NCBI RefSeq assembly: GCF_010671595.1
Contig: NZ_JAABOP010000003.1
Coordinates: forward strand, 62,001 to 126,000
Length of the DNA stretch: 64,000 nucleotides
Reading direction: 5' to 3'
Source: Muriicola jejuensis
GTDB taxonomy: Bacteria > Bacteroidota > Bacteroidia > Flavobacteriales > Flavobacteriaceae
Shown: piece after piece, positions 7,264 through 15,923 of the stretch
How the letters are laid out: each line of letters starts with the position of its first letter
How positions within the stretch are numbered: position 1 is the stretch's first letter
Position numbers and translations under genes: made by a program
Notes under the pieces: model-generated
Seen by the model: only the letters and a program-made list of their open reading frames with translations
What the model was told of the DNA's origin: nothing
The model's database searches: none

Positions 7264-9864
7264 TTATTCCACCAGCTCCGTCTGGTTCCGGAATACGAGT
7301 CCGTCGTCAAAGGAATCGATCAGGATGATACTGTCTGAGGTGATCTTTCCGCTGAGTAATTCCTTGGACAGACTGTTCAAGACCTCTTTCTGAATGGTTC
7401 TCTTGATGGGTCGCGCCCCGTACTGGGGATTATACCCTTTTTCTGCCAGGTATTGGATCGCTTCTTCAGTCGCGTCAATGGTGATGTGTTGCTTGGCAAC
7501 CATCCTTTTCAATAGTTCGAGTTGCAACCTTACAATATCGATGATGTTCTTTTTGCTCAGCGGCGTGAACATGATGATGTCGTCTATGCGATTGAGGAAT
7601 TCCGGCCGGATACTCTGCTTTAACAGGGCCATCACTTCGATCTTAGCGGCTTCGGTGGCACTGTGGATGTCCTTGAGGTTCTCGAAGGTTTCCTGTATGA
7701 TATGCCCGCCCATATTGCTGGTCATGATAATGATCGTATTCTTAAAATCGGCTACTCGGCCCTTGTTGTCAGTAAGCCTTCCCTCATCCAGGACCTGCAG
7801 GAGGATGTTGAAAGTGTCGGGATGTGCCTTTTCGATCTCATCGAGGAGTACAACCGAGTAAGGCCGCCTTCTAACGGCTTCCGTGAGCTGTCCTCCCTCA
7901 TCGTATCCCACATATCCCGGAGGGGCTCCTACCAGCCTGCTGACCGAATGCCTTTCCTGGTACTCGCTCATATCGATACGCGTCATGGCATTCTCATCGT
8001 CAAAGAGGTAATCCGCCAGGGTTTTGGCCAATTCCGTTTTTCCCACACCGGTGGTACCCAGGAAGAGGAAGGAACCTATGGGTCTCTTCGCATCCTGCAA
8101 TCCGGCCCTGCTACGTCTGATCGCATCAGACACGGCCTCGATGGCCTCTTCCTGTCCGACCACGCGCTTGTGGAGTACCTTCTCGAGGTTCAGCAATTTC
8201 TCCCGCTCGCTCTGAAGCATCTTGGTCACGGGGATCCCCGTCCATTTGGCAACCACTTCGGCTATGTCTTCGTTGGTGACCTCTTCCTTGATCAAAGTGC
8301 CTGCTTTCTGTGCTTCGGCCAGTTCCTGCTGCAGTCTTTCGAGTTTCTCCTGAGCCTCCTTGATCTTGCCGTAACGCAGTTCGGCTACCAAACCGTAATC
8401 CCCGTTCCTTTCGGCCCTTTCGGCTTCCAGTTTAAAATCCTCTATGTCGACCTTGGTTTTCTGGATCGCATCTATGACCGATTTCTCGCTTTCCCATTTG
8501 GCAAAGATCTCATTCCTTTCCTCCTTGAGGTTGGCGAGGTCTACATTGAGCGACTTGAGCTTGGCGTGGTCCTCCTCCCGTTTGATGGCCTCTATCTCGA
8601 TCTCGAGTTGCATGATCTTCCTGTCGAGTACATCCAGGTCCTCGGGTTTGCTGTTTATCTCCATACGGAGTTTAGAGGCCGCCTCATCCATCAGGTCGAT
8701 GGCCTTATCGGGAAGGAAACGATCCGTGATATACCTCTGTGAAAGCTCCACAGCGGCGATCACGGCCTCGTCCTTAATCCGGACTTTATGATGTGCTTCG
8801 TACTTCTCCTTGATCCCCCTGAGAATGGAGATGGCACTTTCGGTATCGGGTTCGTTGACCATCACCTTCTGGAACCGGCGCTCCAGGGCCTTGTCTTTCT
8901 CGAAATATTTCTGATATTCATCCAGGGTTGTGGCGCCTATGGCCCTCAGTTCCCCTCTGGCCAAAGCGGGTTTCAGGATGTTGGCGGCGTCCATGGCACC
9001 CTGTCCACCCCCTGCACCCACAAGCGTATGGATCTCGTCAATAAAAAGAACGATATCCCCCTCGCTGGAGGTCACCTCTTTTATAACCGATTTAAGGCGT
9101 TCCTCGAATTCCCCTTTGTATTTTGCTCCTGCGATCAGGGCTCCCATATCCAGGGAATAGATCACTTTGTCCTTGAGGTTCTCAGGGACATCCCCCTGTA
9201 TGATCCTGTGGGCCAGGCCTTCCGCTATGGCTGTTTTACCGGTCCCTGGCTCCCCTACCAGCATAGGGTTGTTCTTGGTCCTCCTGGACAGTATCTGCAG
9301 GACCCGCCTGATCTCCTCATCACGCCCAATAACAGGGTCCAGCTTACCACTGTCTGCTTCCTCATTGAGGTTTCTCGCGTATTTGTTAAGTGCATTATAG
9401 GTGTCTTCCGCACTTTGGGATGTTACCTTGGCCCCCTTTCGCAATTCACTGATTGCGGCCAGCATCTCTTTTTCCACGACCCCCTGGTCCTTGAGGATGC
9501 GGGCGATCTTGCTTTTGGATTTAAAGATGGCCAGCAGGATGTGTTCCAAAGAGACAAAATCGTCCTTCATGTTCTTGGCGACGATATTGGCTTCGGTAAG
9601 AGTCTTTCCGGCCTCTTTTGAGAATTGCAACTCCCCTCCGGATACCTTGGGAGTACCCTGGAGTTCCTTGTCAAGGATCTGTTTGATCAGGGGGAGGTTG
9701 ACGTTCAGTTTCTTCAGGATGAAAGGAAGGACATTCTCATCGGTCTCCAAAAGAGCTTTGAAGATATGTTCATTTTCAATCTGAGGATGTTGCATCTCCT
9801 GGGCCATCTGCTGTGCGAGCTGGATAACCTCCTGTGATTTTATGGTGAAATTGTTAATATTCAT
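7264..9864 (-). CDS. clpB: ATP-dependent disaggregase ClpB
   Basis: An 866-residue AAA+ chaperone that, with DnaK, pulls proteins out of aggregates. It has the N-terminal substrate domain, first ATPase domain with GEPGTGKT at residues 204-211, the long middle coiled coil (about 400-520) that distinguishes ClpB from ClpA/ClpC, and a second ATPase domain with GTTGVGKT near residue 605 and a sensor-2 region ending in [13 protein letters not shown]. Length is typical. dnaK is also in this window at 38916. The start [18 protein letters not shown] fits the family. The upstream gap carries two inverted repeats (9909-9954) but no CIRCE-like element. Confidence 0.97.
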   Translation of the reverse strand: MNINNFTIKSQEVIQLAQQMAQEMQHPQIENEHIFKALLETDENVLPFILKKLNVNLPLIKQILDKELQGTPKVSGGELQFSKEAGKTLTEANIVAKNMKDDFVSLEHILLAIFKSKSKIARILKDQGVVEKEMLAAISELRKGAKVTSQSAEDTYNALNKYARNLNEEADSGKLDPVIGRDEEIRRVLQILSRRTKNNPMLVGEPGTGKTAIAEGLAHRIIQGDVPENLKDKVIYSLDMGALIAGAKYKGEFEERLKSVIKEVTSSEGDIVLFIDEIHTLVGAGGGQGAMDAANILKPALARGELRAIGATTLDEYQKYFEKDKALERRFQKVMVNEPDTESAISILRGIKEKYEAHHKVRIKDEAVIAAVELSQRYITDRFLPDKAIDLMDEAASKLRMEINSKPEDLDVLDRKIMQLEIEIEAIKREEDHAKLKSLNVDLANLKEERNEIFAKWESEKSVIDAIQKTKVDIEDFKLEAERAERNGDYGLVAELRYGKIKEAQEKLERLQQELAEAQKAGTLIKEEVTNEDIAEVVAKWTGIPVTKMLQSEREKLLNLEKVLHKRVVGQEEAIEAVSDAIRRSRAGLQDAKRPIGSFLFLGTTGVGKTELAKTLADYLFDDENAMTRIDMSEYQERHSVSRLVGAPPGYVGYDEGGQLTEAVRRRPYSVVLLDEIEKAHPDTFNILLQVLDEGRLTDNKGRVADFKNTIIIMTSNMGGHIIQETFENLKDIHSATEAAKIEVMALLKQSIRPEFLNRIDDIIMFTPLSKKNIIDIVRLQLELLKRMVAKQHITIDATEEAIQYLAEKGYNPQYGARPIKRTIQKEVLNSLSKELLSGKITSDSIILIDSFDDGLVFRNQTELVE

Positions 9865-9908
9865 GATCGTTGATTGTATTTAATTCCTATGCCTATTTTT
9901 GCAAAGGC

Positions 9909-9954
9909 TAGGACAACAATCCTACCATAGTAACGGAGCGGACAAAATGTCCGC
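9909..9954. promoter_or_regulatory. Two inverted repeats between divergent clpB and ytxJ
   Basis: First: TAGGA (9909-9913), 6 bases, TCCTA (9920-9924). Second: GCGGACA (9938-9944), AAA, TGTCCGC (9948-9954), a perfect 7-bp palindrome with a 3-base centre. Both lie in the 160-base gap between two stress-related genes read in opposite directions, where a shared operator is plausible. No run of T follows either one, so they do not look like terminators. The binding protein is unknown. Confidence 0.45.
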
Positions 9955-10024
9955 AAAGGACCTCATTTACAAGACAATAAGTCAGGTGCTGAATTAATCA
10001 ATTACCAGTGAATTTATATCATCT

Positions 10025-10417
10025 ATGGGTTTGAGAAGTTTATTCAAAAGCGGAAATGATTCCTCTGAAGGAAGCAGGAAGGAGTTCAATTGGATACCAC
10101 TGGAGGAGGAAGACCAGTTGGAGAAGATCACCAAGCGATCGGCGACTGTGCCCCAGGTCATCTTCAAGAATTCCACGACCTGTGGTATCAGCGGGATCGT
10201 TCGAAGGACCTTTGAGACCCAGCACGCCTCAGTGGAGGGGAAGGCCGATATGTACCTGCTCCACATACAGCACCAAAGGCAGCTTTCCAGTGAAGTCTCG
10301 CGCTTGTTCGGAATCCGTCATGAATCGCCCCAACTTTTGATCATCAAGAACGGGAAAGTAGTACATCACACTTCCCACGGGCAAATCTCCTACACCGATC
10401 TTTCAGATTGGGTATAA
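10025..10417 (+). CDS. ytxJ: Monothiol bacilliredoxin YtxJ (bacillithiol system)
   Basis: A 130-residue thioredoxin-fold protein of the YtxJ/BrxC family (DUF2847). These proteins remove bacillithiol from oxidised protein thiols. The single active-site cysteine is in TTCGIS (C53), where a normal thioredoxin has CXXC; the later ESPQLLIIKNGKVVHHTSH block holds the cis-proline and is diagnostic for the family. Its presence implies that the organism makes bacillithiol, as many Bacteroidota do. It is divergent from clpB and has its own terminator at 10420. Cytoplasmic; no signal peptide. Confidence 0.9.
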   Translation: MGLRSLFKSGNDSSEGSRKEFNWIPLEEEDQLEKITKRSATVPQVIFKNSTTCGISGIVRRTFETQHASVEGKADMYLLHIQHQRQLSSEVSRLFGIRHESPQLLIIKNGKVVHHTSHGQISYTDLSDWV

Positions 10418-10419
10418 AA

Positions 10420-10442
10420 AACCCGGAGGTGATCTCCGGGTT
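10420..10442. terminator. Bidirectional terminator-like hairpin between ytxJ and the 10453 gene
   Basis: A perfect 9-bp stem: AACCCGGAG (10420-10428) with CTCCGGGTT (10434-10442), loop GTGAT. On the minus strand it is followed by five T; on the plus strand by a weak T-containing stretch. It sits between two convergent stops. Confidence 0.75.
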
Positions 10443-10452
10443 AGTTTTATGG

Positions 10453-11640
10453 TCAATTAAACCGATGTCTTACGATAATCTGTTTGAGCTTGGCCTTGAG
10501 GTCCTCCCCGGCATCATAGACCATTTGCTCATTGCTGGGAAAAGGCACGGCGCCGAGGTTTAGCAGGGCAACGAGGTCGTTGTCCAGTGCCCTTCTGTCA
10601 CCACTGTAATTCGCGTATACGTGTTGGAACATGAATTCGCTGGACAGGGGATAGGTGTTGAGTTGCTGCTTGGTCTGCAGATCGATAAAGCTCACGAGTC
10701 CGGTTACCTGGGCGAGTTTCTGCTGGGTGAACTGGTAGTAATTGCAGGTCACAGTCTTAAAATTGTCTACCTTGATCTCATTGCCAAGGCTGTCTTTCAC
10801 CAGATTGCCATTCTCGTCCTCGAGATACCTGTACCCGTCCTTTACCTGCTTTTCCTTGACAAACTGCTTTTCGTTCACCTGTTCCGGTGAGATATTAATC
10901 TCCCTGAAGGCCACCTGCATTTCGTAATCATACTTGATATTCTCCAGTGGATTATTGTGATATTGCGTCCATAGGTCGTCCAGTCCGTAGGTATTAAAGT
11001 TGAGTAACTCCTCTTCTAACCTGTTTGGAATGACCATCTGGGTATCGTTCACCATCTTTACCTTAACATAATCGAGTCCACGCTGGTAGGCTACCTCCAT
11101 TTGCTCTTTGGTATCGGCAAAACCTGGGTTGATCTCGTCGAGATACCTGAAATCCTCATAGGCCTTCCTGTAATCCATTTTGCTGGAAGCATTGTTGAAA
11201 AGGGAGACGGCATTGTCATAGAGGTAATCAGACAAACGCTCTTTGGAATCTATGATGTCCTCATCGAAATTCTTGAAGTTAAACCTCGCATTCCTGTTCT
11301 CGTCCCTGATTTGGAGAGGTAACAGGGGTCGGATCCTTTCCTGGATCTGACGGAGCTGGGAATACCCCTTGTAAATGGCCTCCAGATTTGCCGGATTGCC
11401 GTCCTTCTCCAGGAAGGCGATATTTTGCAATTCGCGTTCCATATTCTTAGCGAAGGCTTCCTCCAGAATCAGGACATAGGGCTGGTTTCCCCTTTTGTCC
11501 TTGTTGTCTGCCAGGTTCCGCAGGGCGCTGTTGATCGCTTGCTGGTAGTTACCTGTGTTGATCGCTTCCTGAGTCTTTTTAACGCCTCCACAGGCCAGGA
11601 ATAAAAAGACGGTCGAAAAAATAAGTAGTGCCTTTTTCAT
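10453..11640 (-). CDS. Uncharacterised lipoprotein with helical repeats
   Basis: A 395-residue lipoprotein. The signal is MKKALLIFSTVFLFLAC, with cysteine at residue 17 as the lipid anchor. The N-terminal half (about 20-210) is helical and TPR-like (NTGNYQQAINSALRNLA, DYRKAYEDFRYLDEINPGFADTKEQMEVAYQRG). The C-terminal half is probably mixed alpha/beta and contains YYQFTQQKLAQVTGLVSFID. I do not recognise a named family. I used the ATG at 11640 because the signal peptide begins there; an in-frame extension to 11688 adds only a non-signal prefix. It is convergent with ytxJ. Confidence 0.7.
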   Translation of the reverse strand: MKKALLIFSTVFLFLACGGVKKTQEAINTGNYQQAINSALRNLADNKDKRGNQPYVLILEEAFAKNMERELQNIAFLEKDGNPANLEAIYKGYSQLRQIQERIRPLLPLQIRDENRNARFNFKNFDEDIIDSKERLSDYLYDNAVSLFNNASSKMDYRKAYEDFRYLDEINPGFADTKEQMEVAYQRGLDYVKVKMVNDTQMVIPNRLEEELLNFNTYGLDDLWTQYHNNPLENIKYDYEMQVAFREINISPEQVNEKQFVKEKQVKDGYRYLEDENGNLVKDSLGNEIKVDNFKTVTCNYYQFTQQKLAQVTGLVSFIDLQTKQQLNTYPLSSEFMFQHVYANYSGDRRALDNDLVALLNLGAVPFPSNEQMVYDAGEDLKAKLKQIIVRHRFN

Positions 11641-11774
11641 GATGTCGTGATTTGTGGTTTTAAGGGGCATAACCAAGAGCCATGCCAAAATCTTCCGAAA
11701 TCATAACGAAAAAGGTTGTTTTATCGTATAGTCTCGACGAAATACATAAAATTAATGGGGGAGCGCAATGGGGG

Positions 11775-13055
11775 TTACAATTCCAGGGCAGGCAATATTT
11801 TGGTGGAAATTTCCCCGAATCCGATCCTCACACCGTCCCGGGAACAATATCCTTTCATGACCACTGTATCGTGGTCTTTTAGGAATTTACGGGTGGTCCC
11901 GTCTGCCAGGGGGATCTCCTTGGTCCCCTGCCAGGACAGTTCCAGCATGGAGCCGTAGGAATCGGGTGTGGGCCCTGAGATGGTTCCACTGCCCAACATG
12001 TCCCCGCTGTTCACCTTGCACCCGTTGATGGTGTGGTGAGCGAGTTGCTGGGCCATGGTCCAGTACATGTATTTGAAATTCGTCCTGCTGAGGGTGGTCT
12101 GGGATCCATCCTCTGTTCTGATATCCACTTCCAGGTGGATGTCGAAACTCTTTTTTCCCTTCTGTGCCAGGTAGGGCAGGGGATGGGGGTCTTGTTTCGG
12201 ACTGGCCACCCGGAAAGGCTCCAGGGCGTCGAGGGTTACGATCCAGGGAGAAATGGAGGATGCAAAATTTTTCCCCAGGAAAGGTCCCAGGGGTACGTAT
12301 TCCCATTTTTGCAGGTCGCGTGCACTCCAGTCGTTAAAGAGCACCAGGCCAAAGATGTAATCCTCGGCTTCATCTATTTTGATGGGTTCTCCCAATGCGT
12401 TGGCATCTGTGGTGATAAAGGCCATTTCCAGTTCAAAATCGAGCAGTCTGGAAGGTCCGAAAACCGGTTTGTCCGCGCCTTTAGGCAGGGTCTGCCCATT
12501 GGGTCTGCGCACAGGTGTGCCACTGGGGATGATCGTGGAGCTGCGGCCGTGGTATCCTACCGGCAGATGCAGCCAATTGGGAAGCAGGGCATTGTCCGGA
12601 TCCCGGAACATTTTGCCCACGTTCGTGGCGTGCTCCTTACTGGAATAAAAATCCGTATAGTCCCCGATCTGCACTGGTAATTGCATCTCGATCTCGTCCA
12701 TGGTGAAGAGGACGATCTTCTGGTGTTCCTGGTTTTTCTGGAGTTCCTGATTGTTCTTTTGGAAGAGTTCACTGATGCGGTTACGAACCAGGCGCCAGGT
12801 CTTTTTTCCGTCCGAGATAAAGTCGTTCAGGGTGTCCTGCAGGAAGATATCATCGGTCAGTGGGATGTCCCTGAAATAGCCCAATTGGTGCAAAGCCCCC
12901 AGATCAATAGCGTGATCCCCTATACGCGTACCTATGGTTATGATGTCGTCCCGGGTGAGAAATACGCCGAATGGAATGTTCTGAATGGGAAAATCAGAGT
13001 TCTCCGGTACGGGCAACCAGGAGGTAAGGGAAGGGTCATTGGCTTTTAAAGGCAT
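11775..13055 (-). CDS. fahA: Fumarylacetoacetase
   Basis: A 426-residue enzyme that hydrolyses 4-fumarylacetoacetate to fumarate and acetoacetate, the last step of tyrosine breakdown. It has the N-terminal SH3-like domain (FPIQNIPFGVFLTRDD) and the C-terminal catalytic FAH domain with YHGRSSTIIPSGTPVRRPNG, the metal-binding FELEMAFIT region, DWSARDLQKWEYVPLGPFLG and GDMLGSGTISG. Length matches full-length eukaryote-like fumarylacetoacetases. The other tyrosine pathway genes (hmgA, hppD) are not in this window. It is divergent from glyA. Confidence 0.95.
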   Translation of the reverse strand: MPLKANDPSLTSWLPVPENSDFPIQNIPFGVFLTRDDIITIGTRIGDHAIDLGALHQLGYFRDIPLTDDIFLQDTLNDFISDGKKTWRLVRNRISELFQKNNQELQKNQEHQKIVLFTMDEIEMQLPVQIGDYTDFYSSKEHATNVGKMFRDPDNALLPNWLHLPVGYHGRSSTIIPSGTPVRRPNGQTLPKGADKPVFGPSRLLDFELEMAFITTDANALGEPIKIDEAEDYIFGLVLFNDWSARDLQKWEYVPLGPFLGKNFASSISPWIVTLDALEPFRVASPKQDPHPLPYLAQKGKKSFDIHLEVDIRTEDGSQTTLSRTNFKYMYWTMAQQLAHHTINGCKVNSGDMLGSGTISGPTPDSYGSMLELSWQGTKEIPLADGTTRKFLKDHDTVVMKGYCSRDGVRIGFGEISTKILPALEL

Positions 13056-13167
13056 CGCGCTATTGTTAATTGCTGTTTGATAAAATCCTGATCAAATATA
13101 TTATTTTCTAAACATTAACCCCTTTCAATTTGTACTTTTACGCCTCAATAAAAAGAAATTGGTTCTT

Positions 13168-14460
13168 ATGAAAAGGGATACCCAGGTTTTTGAACTCATT
13201 GCGGCCGAAAAAGAACGACAGTTGCACGGCATAGAACTGATCGCCTCAGAGAATTTCACAAGCCCCCAGGTAATGGAGGCTGCAGGATCTGTACTGACCA
13301 ACAAATATGCAGAAGGATATCCCGGAAAACGGTATTACGGCGGTTGCGAGGTAGTTGACCAGGTGGAGACCCTGGCCATTGAACGGGCGAAGGAGCTGTT
13401 CGGGGCCGTATATGCCAATGTTCAACCCCATTCGGGGTCCCAGGCCAATGCTGCGGTCTTCCAGGCCTGTTTACAGCCCGGAGATACCATACTGGGATTC
13501 GATCTATCCCACGGAGGTCACCTCACACACGGGTCGCCCGTTAACTTTTCAGGCAAATTATACCGTTCTACTTTTTACGGTGTGGAGGAAGAGACCGGAC
13601 GACTTAACTACGATAAGATACAGGAAATCGCAGAAAGGGAAAGGCCCAAAATGATCATAGCAGGGGCATCCGCCTATTCGAGGGACATGGATTTCGAGCG
13701 ATTCCGGGAGATAGCCGACAGTGTTGGGGCTTTATTGCTGGGGGATATTTCCCATCCAGCCGGCCTGATCGCCAAAGGCATACTCAATGACCCTATTCCC
13801 CATTGCCATTTCGTGACCACCACCACGCATAAAACCCTGAGGGGGCCGCGAGGCGGACTCATCCTTATGGGGGAGGATTTTGACAATCCCTTTGGCATCA
13901 CCTTGAAGAATGGTAGTCTTCGGAAAATGTCTGCCCTGATTGATCTGGCAGTTTTTCCCGGGAATCAGGGAGGCCCTCTCGAACATATCATCGCAGCCAA
14001 GGCCATCGCCTTTGGGGAAGCGCTTTCTGATGAGTTCCTGCACTATATGATTCAGGTAAAAAAGAACGCAGAGGCCATGGCCGCTGCCTTTGTGGCCCGG
14101 GATTACAAGATCATTTCCGGGGGCACGGACAACCACATGATGCTCATCGATCTTCGCAATAAGAACATTACCGGGAAGGATGCCGAAAGAGTACTGGTTC
14201 AGGCGGATATCACCGCCAACAAGAATATGGTACCCTTTGATGATAAATCCCCCTTCATTACTTCGGGTATACGGTTCGGTACGGCAGCGGTGACAACCAG
14301 GGGCCTGAAAGAGGACGATATGGGCATCATCGTTTCCTTTATCGACGAGGTGCTAAGTAACCCGGAAAATGAAGAAATCATTGCAAGGGTAAAGGAGAAT
14401 GTAAATGCGATGATGAGGAAACGGCCCCTCTTCAGTAATTTACTGATCGAGCAGGTCTAG
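13168..14460 (+). CDS. glyA: Serine hydroxymethyltransferase
   Basis: A 430-residue PLP enzyme that converts serine plus tetrahydrofolate to glycine plus 5,10-methylene-tetrahydrofolate. [20 protein letters not shown] and the [13 protein letters not shown] block are family signatures. The PLP lysine is K222 in [12 protein letters not shown] chose the ATG at 13168; an in-frame TTG at 13159 would add only three residues. A -7-like TACTTTTA is at 13133-13140 without a clear upstream partner. Its last 21 bases overlap the convergent gene at 14440. Confidence 0.97.
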   Translation: MKRDTQVFELIAAEKERQLHGIELIASENFTSPQVMEAAGSVLTNKYAEGYPGKRYYGGCEVVDQVETLAIERAKELFGAVYANVQPHSGSQANAAVFQACLQPGDTILGFDLSHGGHLTHGSPVNFSGKLYRSTFYGVEEETGRLNYDKIQEIAERERPKMIIAGASAYSRDMDFERFREIADSVGALLLGDISHPAGLIAKGILNDPIPHCHFVTTTTHKTLRGPRGGLILMGEDFDNPFGITLKNGSLRKMSALIDLAVFPGNQGGPLEHIIAAKAIAFGEALSDEFLHYMIQVKKNAEAMAAAFVARDYKIISGGTDNHMMLIDLRNKNITGKDAERVLVQADITANKNMVPFDDKSPFITSGIRFGTAAVTTRGLKEDDMGIIVSFIDEVLSNPENEEIIARVKENVNAMMRKRPLFSNLLIEQV

Positions 14461-15105
14461 ATCCCCGGGGATGATGACCTTGTTCTTCAGGTCGTAGATC
14501 ATGGCTTCCTCCTCTTCTTCGAAATACAACCCCCAGTAGAAGTAATACCCTTTGTCATCCACCTTTTTGGGCCCTACCAGCCGGATAAGGGAATCTTCAG
14601 TTTTGACCTCCTCATAAACAGGGACGAAGATCTCCATGGGGGTCATGGTCATCTCCCTGGTGATATGCACGTAATGTTCTGCAAGGACCATCAAAATGGC
14701 ATCCAGTTGGTTCTCAACACTTTCGGGGGCTATTTTCTTGATGACGATGGTGCAGTCTTTAAGCTGAATAGAGAGCTCTTCCACATCGATAAACGTACCG
14801 TTCAGTTCCCTGATCTCCTGCATGTGGATGTTCAGCAAGGGCAGGCCGGTGCAGACCAGGCTCGGGTTGTATGAGCCCCAGGCACCCTGTTGCATATGGA
14901 ACAGCATTTCATGCAGGCCGAGGGGACATTCCATTTCTATGACCAGGTTGTTCTCCTCACAACAGGCGGTGGAATTGCGAATGAGTATACGGGAAAAGTA
15001 CTCTCTTTCCAGTTTTTTGATCAACTGGTCTACACCGAGGATCTCCTTTTTTCCTTCTCTACAGGAGGAGATGAATACCTTGGTTTTTCTGGAACTGTGA
15101 GCCAT
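14440..15105 (-). CDS. Conserved hypothetical protein
   Basis: A 221-residue protein with no signal peptide or membrane segment, so probably cytoplasmic. I do not recognise the family. Visible features: a basic N-terminus with cysteines ([21 protein letters not shown]), a central mixed region, and an acidic patch near the C-terminus ([16 protein letters not shown]). The 3' end overlaps the end of glyA by 21 bases on the opposite strand, which makes each gene's 3' sequence constrained. The start ATG at 15105 is the only good candidate. The 137 bases upstream hold no clear element except a weak hairpin near 15175-15194. Confidence 0.7.
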   Translation of the reverse strand: MAHSSRKTKVFISSCREGKKEILGVDQLIKKLEREYFSRILIRNSTACCEENNLVIEMECPLGLHEMLFHMQQGAWGSYNPSLVCTGLPLLNIHMQEIRELNGTFIDVEELSIQLKDCTIVIKKIAPESVENQLDAILMVLAEHYVHITREMTMTPMEIFVPVYEEVKTEDSLIRLVGPKKVDDKGYYFYWGLYFEEEEEAMIYDLKNKVIIPGDLDLLDQ

Positions 15106-15242
15106 AGCAACTTCTTTTGGTTCCTTATGTAAATTTAACGTTAATAAACGGGAAGTGACTATATAAAAACCATAGAAAAACTAGGGTTTTCCTATAAAGG
15201 AGATAAAAAGTTAAACAAAATGGAGATAGGGGTAGGATCTTA

Positions 15243-15911
15243 TCAGATAAATCCCTTGTTGCGCGAAGCAGTGATCAGGGCCTGATCGTTCTGTTTTTCC
15301 ACCCCAAACAGGGATTTTAGCTGTCGTTTCCTGTTTTCGATCCCGGGGAGGGAGAGGGAGATATACTTGACCATGTCCTTGGTCTTGGTCCCAATGGAGA
15401 GATGATAGAGGATCTTCTTGTCATTTTCGTCCAGGGAAATATCCTGGGCCATTTTTTTCCGGATGGCCACTAATGCTTTCTGTGTGTAATACGGAGGTGA
15501 GGTTAGGACGGTATTTACCATGGCCTGGAGCGACTTCTGGTCTATTTCGGTCTTTACCATGTAGCCTTCCGGGTCTACTGTCTGCATGATGCTGTTGATA
15601 CGGTAATTATCGCTGAATGAGGACATAAAGACGATCTTGGACCCCGGGGACACCTTGCGGGCCCGGATACCCAGGTCTTCCCCTGTCTTGGCCGGACCTT
15701 CTGTGGGATTGGAGAGCTGGATGTCCAGCAAAAGGATATCATAGGGTATTCCCTTGGCTGCCTCCTCTATCTTTTTAACGGATTCCTCATAAGACTTGGC
15801 GGTATCCATCTGCACCTTAAAGCCGTCGAATTCCGTATCCTCCAAAATGAATTTGTACCCCAGGGTGGTCATTTCGTGATCGTCTACCGCTAAGATTCGC
15901 ACTGTTCTCAT
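15243..15911 (-). CDS. Response regulator with divergent LuxR-like output
   Basis: A 222-residue two-component regulator. The receiver is intact: acidic pair in AVDDHE (D10, D11), phosphorylation site D63 in DILLLDIQL, and lysine in YMVKTEI. The C-terminal 75 residues resemble a diverged LuxR/GerE helix-turn-helix (ILYHLSIGTKTKDMVKYISLSLPGIENRKR). It starts 12 bases after the stop of the TPR histidine kinase upstream, so it is very likely that kinase's partner. A stretch of 137 bases separates its stop from the hypothetical gene at 14440. Confidence 0.85.
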   Translation of the reverse strand: MRTVRILAVDDHEMTTLGYKFILEDTEFDGFKVQMDTAKSYEESVKKIEEAAKGIPYDILLLDIQLSNPTEGPAKTGEDLGIRARKVSPGSKIVFMSSFSDNYRINSIMQTVDPEGYMVKTEIDQKSLQAMVNTVLTSPPYYTQKALVAIRKKMAQDISLDENDKKILYHLSIGTKTKDMVKYISLSLPGIENRKRQLKSLFGVEKQNDQALITASRNKGFI

Positions 15912-15923
15912 AGATCTACTGTT

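Noticed and set aside
7663-8742. 359-codon plus-strand open frame inside clpB
   Set aside because: It is antisense to a well-conserved clpB and shows no family motif; a shadow of the real gene.
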